64,000 nt of DNA from Pseudonocardia broussonetiae (GCF_013155125.1 NZ_CP053564.1:3417501-3481500), one strand, 5' to 3'; positions 54,818 to 63,991 are shown, counted from the stretch's first letter. Program-made: numbers and translations. Notes: a model not told the origin generated them from the sequence alone.

Positions 54818-55542
54818 CCACCGTCCTCGCCCGCACCGAGCTGCGCCTGTTCCTGCGGGACCCGGCCACCACGCTGTTCGGGATCCTGCTGCCGGCCGCG
54901 ATCCTCACCGGCCTGGGTTCGATCCCGGCGCTGCGGGAGCCGGCGGAGGTGTTCGGCGGTCTGCGGTTCACCGAGTACTTCGCGCCGTCGCTGCTGGCCG
55001 TCAGCATCGCCGTGCTCGGCCTGCAGACCCTGCCGGTCGGGCTCGCGACCTACCGCGAGAAGGGCGTGCTGCGCCGCCTGTCGACGACGCCGGTGCGCCC
55101 ACAGGCCGTGATCGTCGCGCAGCTGCTCATCAACCTGGTGACGGCGGCGGCGGGCTCGCTGCTCATGGTCGCGGTCGCCGTCGGCGTGTTCGACGTGCCC
55201 GCGCCCCGGCACCCGCTCGGCTTCGCGGCGGCGTTCCTGCTGGGGACCTCGGCGGTGTTCGCGCTCGGGCTGGTCGTCGCCGGGGTCGCGCCGCGCGCCC
55301 GCACCGCGACGGCGATCGGCACGGTCCTGTTCATGCTCACCCAGTTCTTCGCGGGGGTGTACCTGCCGAAGTTCCTGCTGCCCGAGCCCGTCGTGGCGAT
55401 CGGGGCGTACGTGCCGCCGGGCATCACGGCCTTCCAGGACGCCTGGACCGGCGCCGGTCCGCAGCCGGTGCAGCTCCTCGTGATGGCGCTCGTGGCCGTT
55501 GCGGCGACCGCGGTCGCGGCTAGGTTCTTCCGGTGGGAGTGA
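54814..55542 (+). CDS. ABC-2 type permease
   Basis: 242 residues with six TM helices and the ABC-2 signature region VLFMLTQFFAGVYLPKFLLPEPVVAIGAYVPPG. It forms the membrane channel for the preceding ATPase. ATG overlaps the ATPase stop; its own end overlaps the histidine kinase start. Confidence 0.92.
   Translation: MTTVLARTELRLFLRDPATTLFGILLPAAILTGLGSIPALREPAEVFGGLRFTEYFAPSLLAVSIAVLGLQTLPVGLATYREKGVLRRLSTTPVRPQAVIVAQLLINLVTAAAGSLLMVAVAVGVFDVPAPRHPLGFAAAFLLGTSAVFALGLVVAGVAPRARTATAIGTVLFMLTQFFAGVYLPKFLLPEPVVAIGAYVPPGITAFQDAWTGAGPQPVQLLVMALVAVAATAVAARFFRWE
55521..55526 (+). promoter_or_regulatory. Possible internal -10 for the histidine kinase
   Basis: TAGGTT inside the permease 3' end, 6 nt before the GTG at 55533. 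It could give a leaderless kinase-regulator transcript independent of the transporter. Confidence 0.45.
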
Positions 55543-56822
55543 CCACGGAGCCCGAACCCGTCGACATCGGCGCCCGCGTCGAGTGGGCGATCGGCCGCTA
55601 CGGGCCGTTCGCCGGCCTGGCGATCGGCAGCGCGATCACCGCGGCCACGCAGACCGTGAGCGGCCCCGCGGCGAGGCCGCTCGCGGCGCTGGTGGCGGCC
55701 GCCGCGGTCTGGGCGTACGTGCTGGCGTTCCGGACGAGCGCACCGGCGGCGGGCGACTGCGGTCGGCCGCGCGTGCGGGCGTCGGACCCGCGGGTGGGTC
55801 CCGTCTACGTCGTGGTCCTCCTCCTGCTGACCGCCGCGCTGGTGCACCTCTCGCCCTGGTTCGCCTTCCTGGCCCTCGCCGGGTACGCCCACTCCTACGA
55901 GTACCTGCGCGGACGCTGGCGCTACGTCGGCATCGCCGCGATGGCGGTGCTGCACGCCTACGGAACCATCGGGGGCGGCCTGAACGAGCTCGGTCCGCTC
56001 CTGGTCGTCGCGTGGGCGGTCATCACGGTGCTGATCGCCACCGTCGCGACCACCTTCACCGTGATGGGCGCCCGGACCGCCGAGCTGTCGCAGCGCCGGG
56101 CCCGGACCATCGCGGACCTCAACGAGACCAACCGGCGCCTCGCCGAGAGCCTCGACGAGAACGCCGAGCTGCACACCCGGCTGCTCGCCCAGGCTCGCGA
56201 GGCCGGCGTCTCCGACGAGCGGGCGCGGATGGCGCGCGAGATCCACGACACCCTCGCCCAGGGCCTGACCGGCATCGTCACGCAGCTGGAGGCGGCCGAC
56301 AGCGCCGACGAGGCGGCGCGGCGCCGGCACGTCGACACCGCCCGCGCGCTCGCCCGCGAGAGCCTGACCGAGGCCCGCCGCTCCGTCGACGCGCTGGCCC
56401 CCGGCCGCCTCGCCGGGGCCCGCCTGCCCGACGCGATCACCGACATGGCCAAGGAGTGGGCGGAGACGGCGGAGGTGGGCGTGCACGTGGAGGTCACGGG
56501 CGACCCGGTGCCGCTGCTGCCCGACATCGAGGTGACGCTCTACCGCGTGGCGCAGGAGTCGCTGGCCAACGTGGGCAGGCACGCGGGCGCGACCCGCGCC
56601 GGGCTGACGCTGTCCTACATGGACGACGTCGTGGTGCTCGACGTGCGTGACGACGGCACCGGCTTCGATCCCACCGCCGCCAGGACCGGGTTCGGCCTCA
56701 CCGCGATGGAGCAGCGGGTCCGGCGGGTGTCGGGCACGTTCACGGTCGAGAGCGCGCCGGGCGACGGCACGGCGATCAGCGCGAGCGTGCCGGCGATCCC
56801 GGCGGAACGGGGCGAGGCGTGA
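55533..56822 (+). CDS. NarL-type sensor histidine kinase
   Basis: 429 residues. Five or six TM helices (about 20-180) without a large outer domain, a coiled-coil linker, HisKA_3 with MAREIHDTLAQGLTGIV (phospho-His about 238), and HATPase boxes QESLANVGRHAGA, DVRDDGTGFD and GFGLTAMEQRV. Few extracellular residues suggests intramembrane sensing, as for cell-envelope stress. A second GTG lies two codons downstream. The stop overlaps the regulator start. Confidence 0.92.
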   Translation: MGVTTEPEPVDIGARVEWAIGRYGPFAGLAIGSAITAATQTVSGPAARPLAALVAAAAVWAYVLAFRTSAPAAGDCGRPRVRASDPRVGPVYVVVLLLLTAALVHLSPWFAFLALAGYAHSYEYLRGRWRYVGIAAMAVLHAYGTIGGGLNELGPLLVVAWAVITVLIATVATTFTVMGARTAELSQRRARTIADLNETNRRLAESLDENAELHTRLLAQAREAGVSDERARMAREIHDTLAQGLTGIVTQLEAADSADEAARRRHVDTARALARESLTEARRSVDALAPGRLAGARLPDAITDMAKEWAETAEVGVHVEVTGDPVPLLPDIEVTLYRVAQESLANVGRHAGATRAGLTLSYMDDVVVLDVRDDGTGFDPTAARTGFGLTAMEQRVRRVSGTFTVESAPGDGTAISASVPAIPAERGEA

Positions 56823-57466
56823 TCCGCGTGATGGTCGTCGACGACCACCCGGTGGTCCGCGACGGACTGCGCGGGGTGCTCGACGCGGAGCCGGACATGG
56901 AGGTCGTCGGCGAGGCCGGGCACGGGGCGGAGGCGCTGGCCCGCGTCGCCGCCGCCGCGCCCGACGTCGTCCTCATGGACCTGCGGATGCCGGTGATGGG
57001 CGGCGTCGACGCCATCCGGGAGCTGCGCCGCGCGGCCCCGGCGGTGCGCGTCCTGGTGCTCACGACGTTCGACACCGACCGTGACGTCCTGCCCGCCGTC
57101 GAGGCCGGCGCCACCGGCTACCTCCTCAAGGACACCCCGCGCGACGAGCTCCTGCGCGCCGTCCGCGCCGCGCACCGGGGCGAGGCCGTGCTCTCGCCCG
57201 CCGTCGCCGGGCGCCTGATGGGGCAGGTCCGTGGGGTCGGGCGGGGTGGCGGCACCGCCGACGCCCTGAGCGCGCGCGAGATGGAGGTGCTGCGGTTCGT
57301 GGCGGCCGGGTCCACCAACCGCGAGACCGCCCGCGCCCTGTTCATCAGCGAGGCGACGGTGAAGACCCACCTGCTTCACGTCTACGCGAAGCTGGAGGTG
57401 CGGGACCGGGCCTCGGCGGTGGCCGCGGCGTACCAGCGGGGCCTGCTGAGGGCGGACCAGGAGTAG
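56819..57466 (+). CDS. NarL/FixJ-family response regulator
   Basis: 215 residues. The receiver domain has D54 in VVLMDLRMPVMGG; the LuxR-type HTH is DALSAREMEVLRFVAAGSTNRETARALFISEATVKTHLLHVYAKLEVRDRASAV. Partner of the overlapping kinase; the ABC-2 exporter genes are the obvious target. It is the last gene before a C-rich region and a 24-bp palindrome. Confidence 0.94.
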   Translation: MIRVMVVDDHPVVRDGLRGVLDAEPDMEVVGEAGHGAEALARVAAAAPDVVLMDLRMPVMGGVDAIRELRRAAPAVRVLVLTTFDTDRDVLPAVEAGATGYLLKDTPRDELLRAVRAAHRGEAVLSPAVAGRLMGQVRGVGRGGGTADALSAREMEVLRFVAAGSTNRETARALFISEATVKTHLLHVYAKLEVRDRASAVAAAYQRGLLRADQE

Positions 57467-57585
57467 CGGCCCGCCCCGGCCTCGCCCGCCCCGCCCCGCC
57501 CCCCGCCCCCCGCGCCGCCCCCCGCCCGCCCCGCCGCCCTGCCCCGCCCCGCCCCGCCCCGCCCCGCCCCGCCCCCCCCCCTGCG
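57467..57585. repeat. C-rich tract with (GCCCC)n tandem repeats
   Basis: 119 bp directly after the response regulator, almost only C and G on the plus strand, including about seven consecutive GCCCC units (about 57536-57575) and a run of ten or more C. The minus strand would favour G-quadruplexes. Confidence 0.8.
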
Positions 57586-57644
57586 AGTGACAGTGGAGTG
57601 GCTTTACTGGCGTCCAGTGGCAGTAAAGCCACTCCACTGTCACT
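57586..57644. terminator. 24-bp perfect palindrome at convergent gene ends
   Basis: AGTGACAGTGGAGTGGCTTTACTG and its exact complement at 57621-57644 around an 11-nt loop. GC content is about 50%, far below the surroundings. It lies between the response regulator and the converging GNAT gene; probable bidirectional terminator. Confidence 0.8.
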
Positions 57645-57867
57645 TGGACGGGGGCGCGTGGGCGAGTGGGCGGGGGCGGAGGGCGCGGGCCGGGCGCGCG
57701 GGGAGCGCGGGAGGGCGCGCGAGGAGGGCGCGCGAGGAGGGCGCGCGAGGAGGGCGGGCGGAGGCGCGTGGGGGAGGGCGAAGTGCGGCGGTGGGTGGGT
57801 TTGGCAAGGGCTCGGGGTGGGGCGGGGGCGGTCGGCGGGCGCGCGCGGGTGCGGAGGCGGCGGGCGG
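57645..57867. repeat. G-rich tract with 13-bp tandem repeats
   Basis: Mirror of the C-rich tract: many G runs on the plus strand, and GGCGCGCGAGGAG repeated in tandem at about 57714-57757 (three copies plus a decayed one). No gene was seen. Together with the C-rich side it surrounds the palindrome. Confidence 0.75.
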
Positions 57868-58614
57868 TCAGTCCGGCACCGGCACCCCCAGGGCGTGCAG
57901 CACCCCCTCCCCGACCCCCACGAACCCCAGCCGCGCCGCCACCGCCCGGCTCGCGAGGTTGGGCGGGGAGGTGGTCCAGGTCGGTGTCCGCCCCCGCGCG
58001 CGGACGTCGTGCACCACCGCGGCCGCGCAGGCCGTCGACAGCCCCCGCCCCCGGAACGCCGGATCGGTGACGACGCCGATGTCCTCGTAGCGCTCGCCCC
58101 GGTAGAACGGGACGGCCACCGACACCGCCCGCCCGTCCACGACGACCGCCCGCGCCACCCCGGCCGCCGCGAGCGCCGCCGCCCCGCCCCAGGTGTCGTG
58201 GATCCAGGCGCTGCCGGGGTCGAGCGCGGCGAGGGCATCGACGTCGGCGGGGCCCAGCAACCGGGCGTCGGACCGGGGGACCGGCACCGACGCGGGGAGC
58301 TCGGCGAACAGCCGGCGCCACGTCCCGACGTGCGGGTCGGCGCCGGTCAGGAGCGGTCGCCAGTGCCCGGGGGCGTCGACGAACCCGGCGACGCCGGCGA
58401 GGTCGTCGGGGGTGAGGGCGTCGGGATCGCCGCCCAGGGCGTGGTTGCCGCCGGGCAGCGTGACGAGCGCGGCGCGCGGGTCCGGCCACCGGTCGACCCG
58501 CGCGCACCCGACGCCGGTGGCCGCGGCGTGGGCGTGGATCAGGGGCCCGGGTCGCTCGGGCGGGAACAGCGGCGCGAGGAGGCGGACGTCGGGCGCGGTG
58601 AGCACGCGCGCCAC
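57868..58614 (-). CDS. GNAT-family N-acetyltransferase
   Basis: 248 residues. The acetyl-CoA motif is EDIGVVTDPAFRGRGLSTACAAAVVHDVRARG near 195-225, followed by NLASRAVAARLGFVGVGEG. The N-terminal half is a separate, less conserved domain (LIHAHAAATGVGCARVD). GTG start; no ribosome site recognised. Substrate is unknown. Confidence 0.8.
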   Translation of the reverse strand: MARVLTAPDVRLLAPLFPPERPGPLIHAHAAATGVGCARVDRWPDPRAALVTLPGGNHALGGDPDALTPDDLAGVAGFVDAPGHWRPLLTGADPHVGTWRRLFAELPASVPVPRSDARLLGPADVDALAALDPGSAWIHDTWGGAAALAAAGVARAVVVDGRAVSVAVPFYRGERYEDIGVVTDPAFRGRGLSTACAAAVVHDVRARGRTPTWTTSPPNLASRAVAARLGFVGVGEGVLHALGVPVPD

Positions 58615-58664
58615 CGTGCCCCGCCGCCGTGCCGCAGGCCAGCCGTTTCCCGCCCACGCCGGGG

Positions 58665-58670
58665 TACCGT
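58665..58670 (+). promoter_or_regulatory. -10 of leaderless small membrane protein gene
   Basis: TACCGT, 6 nt, ATG at 58677; 62 bp from the divergent GNAT start. Confidence 0.55.
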
Positions 58671-58676
58671 GGCCGC

Positions 58677-59003
58677 ATGCGGGACGCGCGGGCGCGGGTG
58701 GGCGGGTCGGTCCTGCTCCTGTGCGCGCTGCTGTTCTCCGTCCTGCTCGACGCCGGGCTCCTCGACGCGGGCCCCGACGGCGGCGGCTCGTCGCTCGTGC
58801 TCGGCGCGGTCGGCGCGCTGCTGCTGGCCTGGGGGGTCGCGCACCCCGCGGTGCCGCCGTCGGCGCTGGTCACCGGACCGGCCGTCGCCGCCCGCGAGCG
58901 CCGCCGTGCGCTGGCCCGCCGCGCCGTGCCCCGCCAGCGCGACCCCGACGCCGCGGGCCGCACCCGTTCACGCGCCCCGGCGGACCCGTTCCCGGCGGTG
59001 TAG
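58677..59003 (+). CDS. Small membrane protein, DUF6412-like
   Basis: 108 residues: two hydrophobic helices (SVLLLCALLFSVLLDAGLL and SLVLGAVGALLLAWGVA), then a basic, Arg-rich cytoplasmic tail. Such a protein accompanies a second YidC in several actinobacteria; here the yidC-type gene follows at 60 bp. Function is unknown; assistance to the insertase is a guess from context. Confidence 0.6.
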   Translation: MRDARARVGGSVLLLCALLFSVLLDAGLLDAGPDGGGSSLVLGAVGALLLAWGVAHPAVPPSALVTGPAVAARERRRALARRAVPRQRDPDAAGRTRSRAPADPFPAV

Positions 59004-59063
59004 CTGCTCGACGCTCCTGCCGGACACGCGTCCCCCGTCCCGGCTGCCCCCGGAGTGTCTCCC

Positions 59064-60002
59064 GTGCTCGATCCGATCTACTACGCCGTGTCCGCCGTCA
59101 TGTGGGCGTGGCACCAGCTCTTCGCCCTGCTGCTCGGCCCGTCCAGCGGCCTGGGCTGGGCGCTGTCCGTCGTCTTCCTCGTCCTCACCCTGCGCGCCGT
59201 CATGATCAAACCGTTCCTCGCGTCGGTGCGGTCGGGGCGCGCGATGCGCGCGCTGGCCCCGCGGATGGCCGAGCTGAAGACCCGCCACGGCGACGACCGC
59301 GCCGCGCTCGCCCGCGCCACCCAGGACCTCCAGCGGGAGCACGGGGTGAGCGCCCTCGGCGGCTGCCTGCCCGCGCTGCTGCAGATCCCCGTGTTCGTCG
59401 GCCTGCTGCACGTGCTGCACGGCTTCAACCGCGCCGGCCTGTCGTTCGAGCAGAACGCCGCGATCGCCAACTACGTCTTCCCGCCCGGCGACGTCCGCTC
59501 GTTCCTGGAGGCGCGGCTGTTCGGCGCGCCGCTGTCGTCCTACCTGTCGATGCCGCAGGACCTGCTCGACTCCTTCGGCGCCCACGTCGACCGCTGGGAG
59601 GTCGCGGCCGTCGCGCTGCCGCTGATGGTGGTCGCGGCGGTCGCCACGCACGTCACGGCCCGGCACTCGCTCGCGCGCCAGACCGCGCCCACCGGCCCCG
59701 CCGCGTCGGTCCTGCGCCTGACGCCGTGGATCTTCCCGCTCGGCGCGCTGGTCGGCGGCCTGTTCTTCCCGTTCCCGGTCGCGATCCTGCTGTACTGGCT
59801 GACCAACAACGTGTGGACGCTCGTGCAGCAGCACGTCGTCCTCACCCGCCTCGACGCCGCCGGCCCGCCGGTGCCGGTCGCCCCCGCCCCCGCCCCGGCA
59901 CCCGCGCCGATCCCGGGCCCGAAGCCGATCAGGCGGGCCGCGCCCCGCAGGCACCCCTCGGGCCACCGGCCCAGCCGCAAGCGGGGCCGCGCCCGGGCCT
60001 GA
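59064..60002 (+). CDS. YidC/Oxa1-family membrane protein insertase (second type)
   Basis: 312 residues. Five TM helices with the YidC pattern LGWALSVVFLVLTLRAVMIKPFLASVRSGRAM (conserved Arg in the groove), ALGGCLPALLQIPVFVGLLHVL and FPFPVAILLYWLTNNVWTLVQQ. The tail is Pro/Ala-rich then strongly basic (RRHPSGHRPSRKRGRARA), suitable for ribosome contact. GTG 59064 (GGAG 8 nt upstream) is preferred over GTG 59055. Not in the usual rnpA-yidC-jag context, so a specialised paralogue. Confidence 0.85.
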   Translation: MLDPIYYAVSAVMWAWHQLFALLLGPSSGLGWALSVVFLVLTLRAVMIKPFLASVRSGRAMRALAPRMAELKTRHGDDRAALARATQDLQREHGVSALGGCLPALLQIPVFVGLLHVLHGFNRAGLSFEQNAAIANYVFPPGDVRSFLEARLFGAPLSSYLSMPQDLLDSFGAHVDRWEVAAVALPLMVVAAVATHVTARHSLARQTAPTGPAASVLRLTPWIFPLGALVGGLFFPFPVAILLYWLTNNVWTLVQQHVVLTRLDAAGPPVPVAPAPAPAPAPIPGPKPIRRAAPRRHPSGHRPSRKRGRARA

Positions 60003-60030
60003 GCGGGTTCCCGCGACGACCGGCGCGCCG

Positions 60031-60036
60031 TAGCGT
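60031..60036 (+). promoter_or_regulatory. -10 of leaderless PucR-like regulator gene
   Basis: TAGCGT, 7 nt, ATG at 60044. Confidence 0.5.
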
Positions 60037-60043
60037 CGCCGCG

Positions 60044-61072
60044 ATGGAGGGTCTGCTGCTGCGCCTGTCCGCCGTCGACGCCGACGCGGAGGCCGCGGTG
60101 CGCGTCATCGCCTGGTTCGACGCCCTGGTGGAGCGGGGTGCGACGCTGCCCGCACTGGTCCGGGCCACGGCCGCGCTCGCGGAGTGCCCGGCCGCGCTCG
60201 TGCGGCCCGCCGAGCCGGTCCTGCGCTCCGGTCCGGACGGGCGGCCGGTCGCCGAGGCCGCGGCGTCGGGGGAGGTGGCGCTGCCCGGCGGCGGCTCGGT
60301 CCGCCTGGAGCGCGACGGTCCGCCCGGCCCGTTCGACGAGCTGGTGCTGGAGCGGTTCGCGCTGTCCGCGCGCCTGCTCGGCGCCGTCCCCGCGGCCCCG
60401 CACCTCGCCGACCCAGCGCTCGTCGAGCTGGTGCTCTCGGGGCGGGAGGCCGAGGAGGACCGCTCCCGCGCGCTGCACCTGCTGGGCCTGGAGCCCGGGC
60501 GGCCGCTGCGCGTCGCGGCCCTGGAGCCCGGGGCCGACCTGCGCGCGCTCGCCACCGGCACCGGGCACGCCGTCCGCGCCGCGGAGGTCGGCGGGGTCGT
60601 CGCCGCGCTGCTGCAGGCCCGGGGCGGCACCGGCACCGTCGACGCCCTGCGCGCGGCGCTCGACGGCGGCCCCCGCGGCGGGCTGGGCGGGGCGGTCGCG
60701 GCGCTGGACGCCGGGACCTCCTGGCGTCAGGCCCGCCTGGCCCTGCGCTTCGCCGACGCCCCCGGCGAGCTCGTCGACCACGACGCGCTCGGCGCCCCGG
60801 CGCTGCTCGCCGAGGTCCCGTCCGCCGTGCTGGCGGCCCACCCCGACGTCGTGGCGCTCGCCGCGCTGCCCGCCCTCGACCTCGCGACGCTCGACGCCTT
60901 CTGCCGCACCGGCTCCCTGCGCGGCGCCGCCGCGGCGCTGCACCTGCACCACAGCTCCGTGGCGGGCCGCCTCGCGCACGTCCAGGCCGCCGTCGGCTGG
61001 ACCCTCGACGACCCCGCCGGCCGGTTCCGCGCCCGCTGCGCGCTGCTGGCGCACCGGCTCGCGCGCGCCTGA
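60044..61072 (+). CDS. PucR/CdaR-type helix-turn-helix regulator
   Basis: 342 residues. A GAF-like N-terminal half is followed by the PucR C-terminal HTH: LDLATLDAFCRTGSLRGAAAALHLHHSSVAGRLAHVQAAVGWTLDDPAGRFRARCALLAHRLA. ATG start fixed by the leaderless promoter; the frame upstream is open but antisense to the GNAT gene. It converges on the esterase gene, 1 bp apart. Effector is unknown. Confidence 0.78.
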   Translation: MEGLLLRLSAVDADAEAAVRVIAWFDALVERGATLPALVRATAALAECPAALVRPAEPVLRSGPDGRPVAEAAASGEVALPGGGSVRLERDGPPGPFDELVLERFALSARLLGAVPAAPHLADPALVELVLSGREAEEDRSRALHLLGLEPGRPLRVAALEPGADLRALATGTGHAVRAAEVGGVVAALLQARGGTGTVDALRAALDGGPRGGLGGAVAALDAGTSWRQARLALRFADAPGELVDHDALGAPALLAEVPSAVLAAHPDVVALAALPALDLATLDAFCRTGSLRGAAAALHLHHSSVAGRLAHVQAAVGWTLDDPAGRFRARCALLAHRLARA

Positions 61073-61073
61073 G

Positions 61074-62015
61074 CTAGAGACCCAACCCCCGCGCCAGCAC
61101 GGTCGTCTCCTCGGCGTGCTCGCGCTGCGACACGGCCGCGTGCCGGGCCAGCCCCGACCCGTGGAACGTGCCGGGGAACAGGTGCAGCTCGACGGTCACG
61201 CCCGCGGCGAGCAGGGCCAAGGCGTAGGCGATGCCCTCGTCGCGCAGCGGGTCGAAGTGCATCGCCGACACGTACGCCGGGGGCAGCCCGGACAGGTCGG
61301 TGGCCCGGGCCGGAGCGGCGTAGGGCGACACGCCGTCGGTCCCGGGCACGCCGGCGCCGAGGTAGGAGGTCCAGCTGACGACGGCGCGGGCACGGTTCCA
61401 GATCGGGGTGTCGGTGAACGCGGTCATCGACGGCGTCGTCAGGCGGTCGTCGACCTCGGGGACGCCGAGGTACTGGAACGCGATCGACGGGCCGCCGCGG
61501 TCGCGCGCCAGCAGGGTCAGCCCCGCGGCGAGCCCGCCGCCCGCGCTCACCCCGTGCACGGCGATGCGCTCCGGGTCGACGCCCAGCTCCGCGGCGTTCT
61601 TCGCGGTCCACACCAGCCCGGCGTAGACGTCCTCGAGCGGGCCGGGAAACGGGGTCTCCGGCGCGAGCCGGTAGTCCACCGACACCACGACGACGCCGAG
61701 CTCGCGGGCGATCTCCAGGTTGCGGGCGTGGTCGGTCTCGAGGTCGCCGAGGACGAAGCCCCCGCCGTGCACGTCGTAGACGGCCGCCGGCGCGGCGACG
61801 CGCTCGGGCCGGTACACGCGCAGGCGGACGTCGGGCGCCCCCTCCGGCCCGGGCGCCGACACCTCCTCGACCCGCACGCCGGTCGCGTCCGGCGCGCCGA
61901 GCTGGGCCACCAGGGCCGTCATGCTCGCGCGGGCGGAGGGCAGGTCGGTCAGGTCGAGCTGCGGGAGCATCGGCACGACGGCGGCGAGCTCCGGGTCGAT
62001 CGCGTGGCTGGTCAT
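61074..62015 (-). CDS. HSL-family (family IV) alpha/beta hydrolase/esterase
   Basis: 313 residues. Oxyanion motif HGGGF in YDVHGGGFVLGD; nucleophile GVSAG in AVHGVSAGGGLAAGL; acid/His probably in HFDPLRDEG and PGTFHGSG. It hydrolyses small esters. ATG 62015; a longer frame covers the monooxygenase antisense region only by chance. It lies 32 bp after the Baeyer-Villiger-type monooxygenase, so an ester made there could be the substrate. Confidence 0.9.
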   Translation of the reverse strand: MTSHAIDPELAAVVPMLPQLDLTDLPSARASMTALVAQLGAPDATGVRVEEVSAPGPEGAPDVRLRVYRPERVAAPAAVYDVHGGGFVLGDLETDHARNLEIARELGVVVVSVDYRLAPETPFPGPLEDVYAGLVWTAKNAAELGVDPERIAVHGVSAGGGLAAGLTLLARDRGGPSIAFQYLGVPEVDDRLTTPSMTAFTDTPIWNRARAVVSWTSYLGAGVPGTDGVSPYAAPARATDLSGLPPAYVSAMHFDPLRDEGIAYALALLAAGVTVELHLFPGTFHGSGLARHAAVSQREHAEETTVLARGLGL

Positions 62016-62047
62016 GCCCTGATCCTGCGCGACGGCGGTGACCGCGG

Positions 62048-63991
62048 TCACCCGCCGGGCGTCGGGTGTCCGGGCGCGTGCACCCGACTCCTGCGCGGCT
62101 CGACCACCAGCTCGGACCAGTCGACCTCGCGCGTCATCCGCCAGTAGTCGACGATCCGCCACGGCATGGCGCAGACGACCCGGCCCGCGGGGTTGCGGTA
62201 CCAGTTCCGCATGCCGGGGTGCGTCCAGATCATGGCGTCGTGCGCGGCGTCGTGGCGGGCGGCGTAGTCGGCGTGCGCCTCGGGCGTGATCTCGACGGTG
62301 CCGTAGCCGCGCTCGGCCATCGTCGTGATCGCGTCGACGATCCACCGCACCTGGCACTCGGCGACGGTGATGTAGCTGCCGCCGTGGCCCAGCACGGTGC
62401 CCGGGCCGCAGGTCAGGAACAGGTTGGGGAACCCGGCGACGGTGATCCCGAGGTGCGCGTCGGCGTCGTCGGGGCCCCAGACGTCGGCCAGGACGGCGCC
62501 GTCGCGGCCGCGGACGTCCATCGGCCAGAGCTGTCGCGTCGTCTCGAACCCGGTGCACAGCACGATCACGTCGGCCTCGACCTCGGTGCCGTCGGCGGCG
62601 CGCAGGCCCGTGGCAGTGACCGCCGCGACCGGCTGCGTCACCAGGTCGACGTCGTCGCGGCGCAGGGCGGCGAACCAGCCGTTGTCGAGCAGCATCCGCT
62701 TGCCGAACGGCGGGTAGTCGGGCAGCGCGCGCTCCAGCAGGTCCTCGCGCCCGTCGAGCTCGGACTGCAGGTAGCGGGTGAACACGCGGCGGTGGCCGTC
62801 GTTGACCGCGTTGACCGAGCGCTCGGGGTGCTCCCAGTCGGGGTCGACCTGCAGCGCCGGGTGCACGCGGTCCCCGGTGTTCCAGGACAGCCGCGTGCGG
62901 TACCAGCGGCGGTAGAACGGCACGTGCGCGAGCAGCAGCCGCGCACCTTCGGCGACCTCGGAGAAGTAGACGTCGTTCGGTGCGGCCCACTGCGCGGAGC
63001 GCTGGAACACCGTGACGTGCCCGGCCCTCCCGGCGATCGCGGGCACGATCTGCATCGCGCTCGCCCCGGTGCCGACGACGGCGACGCGCTTGCCGGTGAC
63101 GTCGAGGTCCTCGGGCCAGCGCGCGGAGTGGAACAGCGGTCCGCGGAACTCCGCGAGCCCGGGCAGGTCGGGCACCTTCGGCCGGTTGAGCTGGCCCACC
63201 GCCGTGATGACGACGTCGGCCTCGAGCACCTCGCCCGCCGTCGTCGTCACCGTCCAGCCCTGGTCGTGCTGGTGCGCGCTCGCCACCTCGACGCCGAAGC
63301 GGACGGTGCGGCGCAGGTCGTGCGCGTCGGCGACGGAGCGCAGGTAGTCGAGCACCTCGTCGCGCTTGCCGAAGTGCGTCGACCACTGCCGCGGCGCGAA
63401 GGAGTACGAGTACAGGTGGCTCGGGGTGTCGACGCCCGCGCCGGGGTAGGCGTTCTCCAGCCAGGTGCCGCCGACGTCGAGGTTCTTCTCGAGCACGACC
63501 GGCTCGATCCCGGCCTCGCGCAGCTTGATCGCGGCGAGCATCCCGGAGACGCCCGCCCCGATGACGACGACGCGCAGGTCGGTGTCGACGCGGCGCGGGG
63601 GCTCGTCGCGGAAGCCCATGTCGGCCGCGGTCATCGGCTCGTACTCCGCGCCGACCTCCTCCCCGACGGCCAGGCTCATCAGCGCGACGAGGTCGTCACC
63701 GGTCGGGGCGGGCACGGCGGGCGGGCGGCCGGCGGCCCAGTCGAGCACCGCCTCGACGGCCGCCGCGCGGATCTGCTCCTGGACCTCCGGCGGGAAGCCC
63801 CCGGAGTCGTTGTCCTCCATGCCGCGGCTGCGCGTCGGGCGGTAGGGGTCGGCGAGCCAGCGCGGGTCGCCGGTGAGCTGGAAGAGCACGGCCACCAGCG
63901 TCGGCAGGTTGGCGTCGAGCATCGCGGCGGCGAGCGCCTCGCGCCCGGGCACGGCGGACGGCACGGGCTCGGTCAGGGCGTCGTCGCTCAC
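62048..63991 (-). CDS. Flavin-binding Baeyer-Villiger-type monooxygenase
   Basis: 647 residues. After an N-terminal helical region of about 135 residues, the FAD Rossmann GAGVSGM leads to LEKNLDVGGTWLENAYPGAGVDTPSHLYSYSF. The BVMO fingerprint FRGPLFHSARWPED (FxGxxxHxxxWP) is near 275, and the NADPH Rossmann VGTGASA follows. It likely inserts oxygen next to a ketone. GTG start 9 bp from the window edge, so a longer N-terminus is not excluded. Operon with an esterase. Confidence 0.9.
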   Translation of the reverse strand: MSDDALTEPVPSAVPGREALAAAMLDANLPTLVAVLFQLTGDPRWLADPYRPTRSRGMEDNDSGGFPPEVQEQIRAAAVEAVLDWAAGRPPAVPAPTGDDLVALMSLAVGEEVGAEYEPMTAADMGFRDEPPRRVDTDLRVVVIGAGVSGMLAAIKLREAGIEPVVLEKNLDVGGTWLENAYPGAGVDTPSHLYSYSFAPRQWSTHFGKRDEVLDYLRSVADAHDLRRTVRFGVEVASAHQHDQGWTVTTTAGEVLEADVVITAVGQLNRPKVPDLPGLAEFRGPLFHSARWPEDLDVTGKRVAVVGTGASAMQIVPAIAGRAGHVTVFQRSAQWAAPNDVYFSEVAEGARLLLAHVPFYRRWYRTRLSWNTGDRVHPALQVDPDWEHPERSVNAVNDGHRRVFTRYLQSELDGREDLLERALPDYPPFGKRMLLDNGWFAALRRDDVDLVTQPVAAVTATGLRAADGTEVEADVIVLCTGFETTRQLWPMDVRGRDGAVLADVWGPDDADAHLGITVAGFPNLFLTCGPGTVLGHGGSYITVAECQVRWIVDAITTMAERGYGTVEITPEAHADYAARHDAAHDAMIWTHPGMRNWYRNPAGRVVCAMPWRIVDYWRMTREVDWSELVVEPRRSRVHAPGHPTPGG

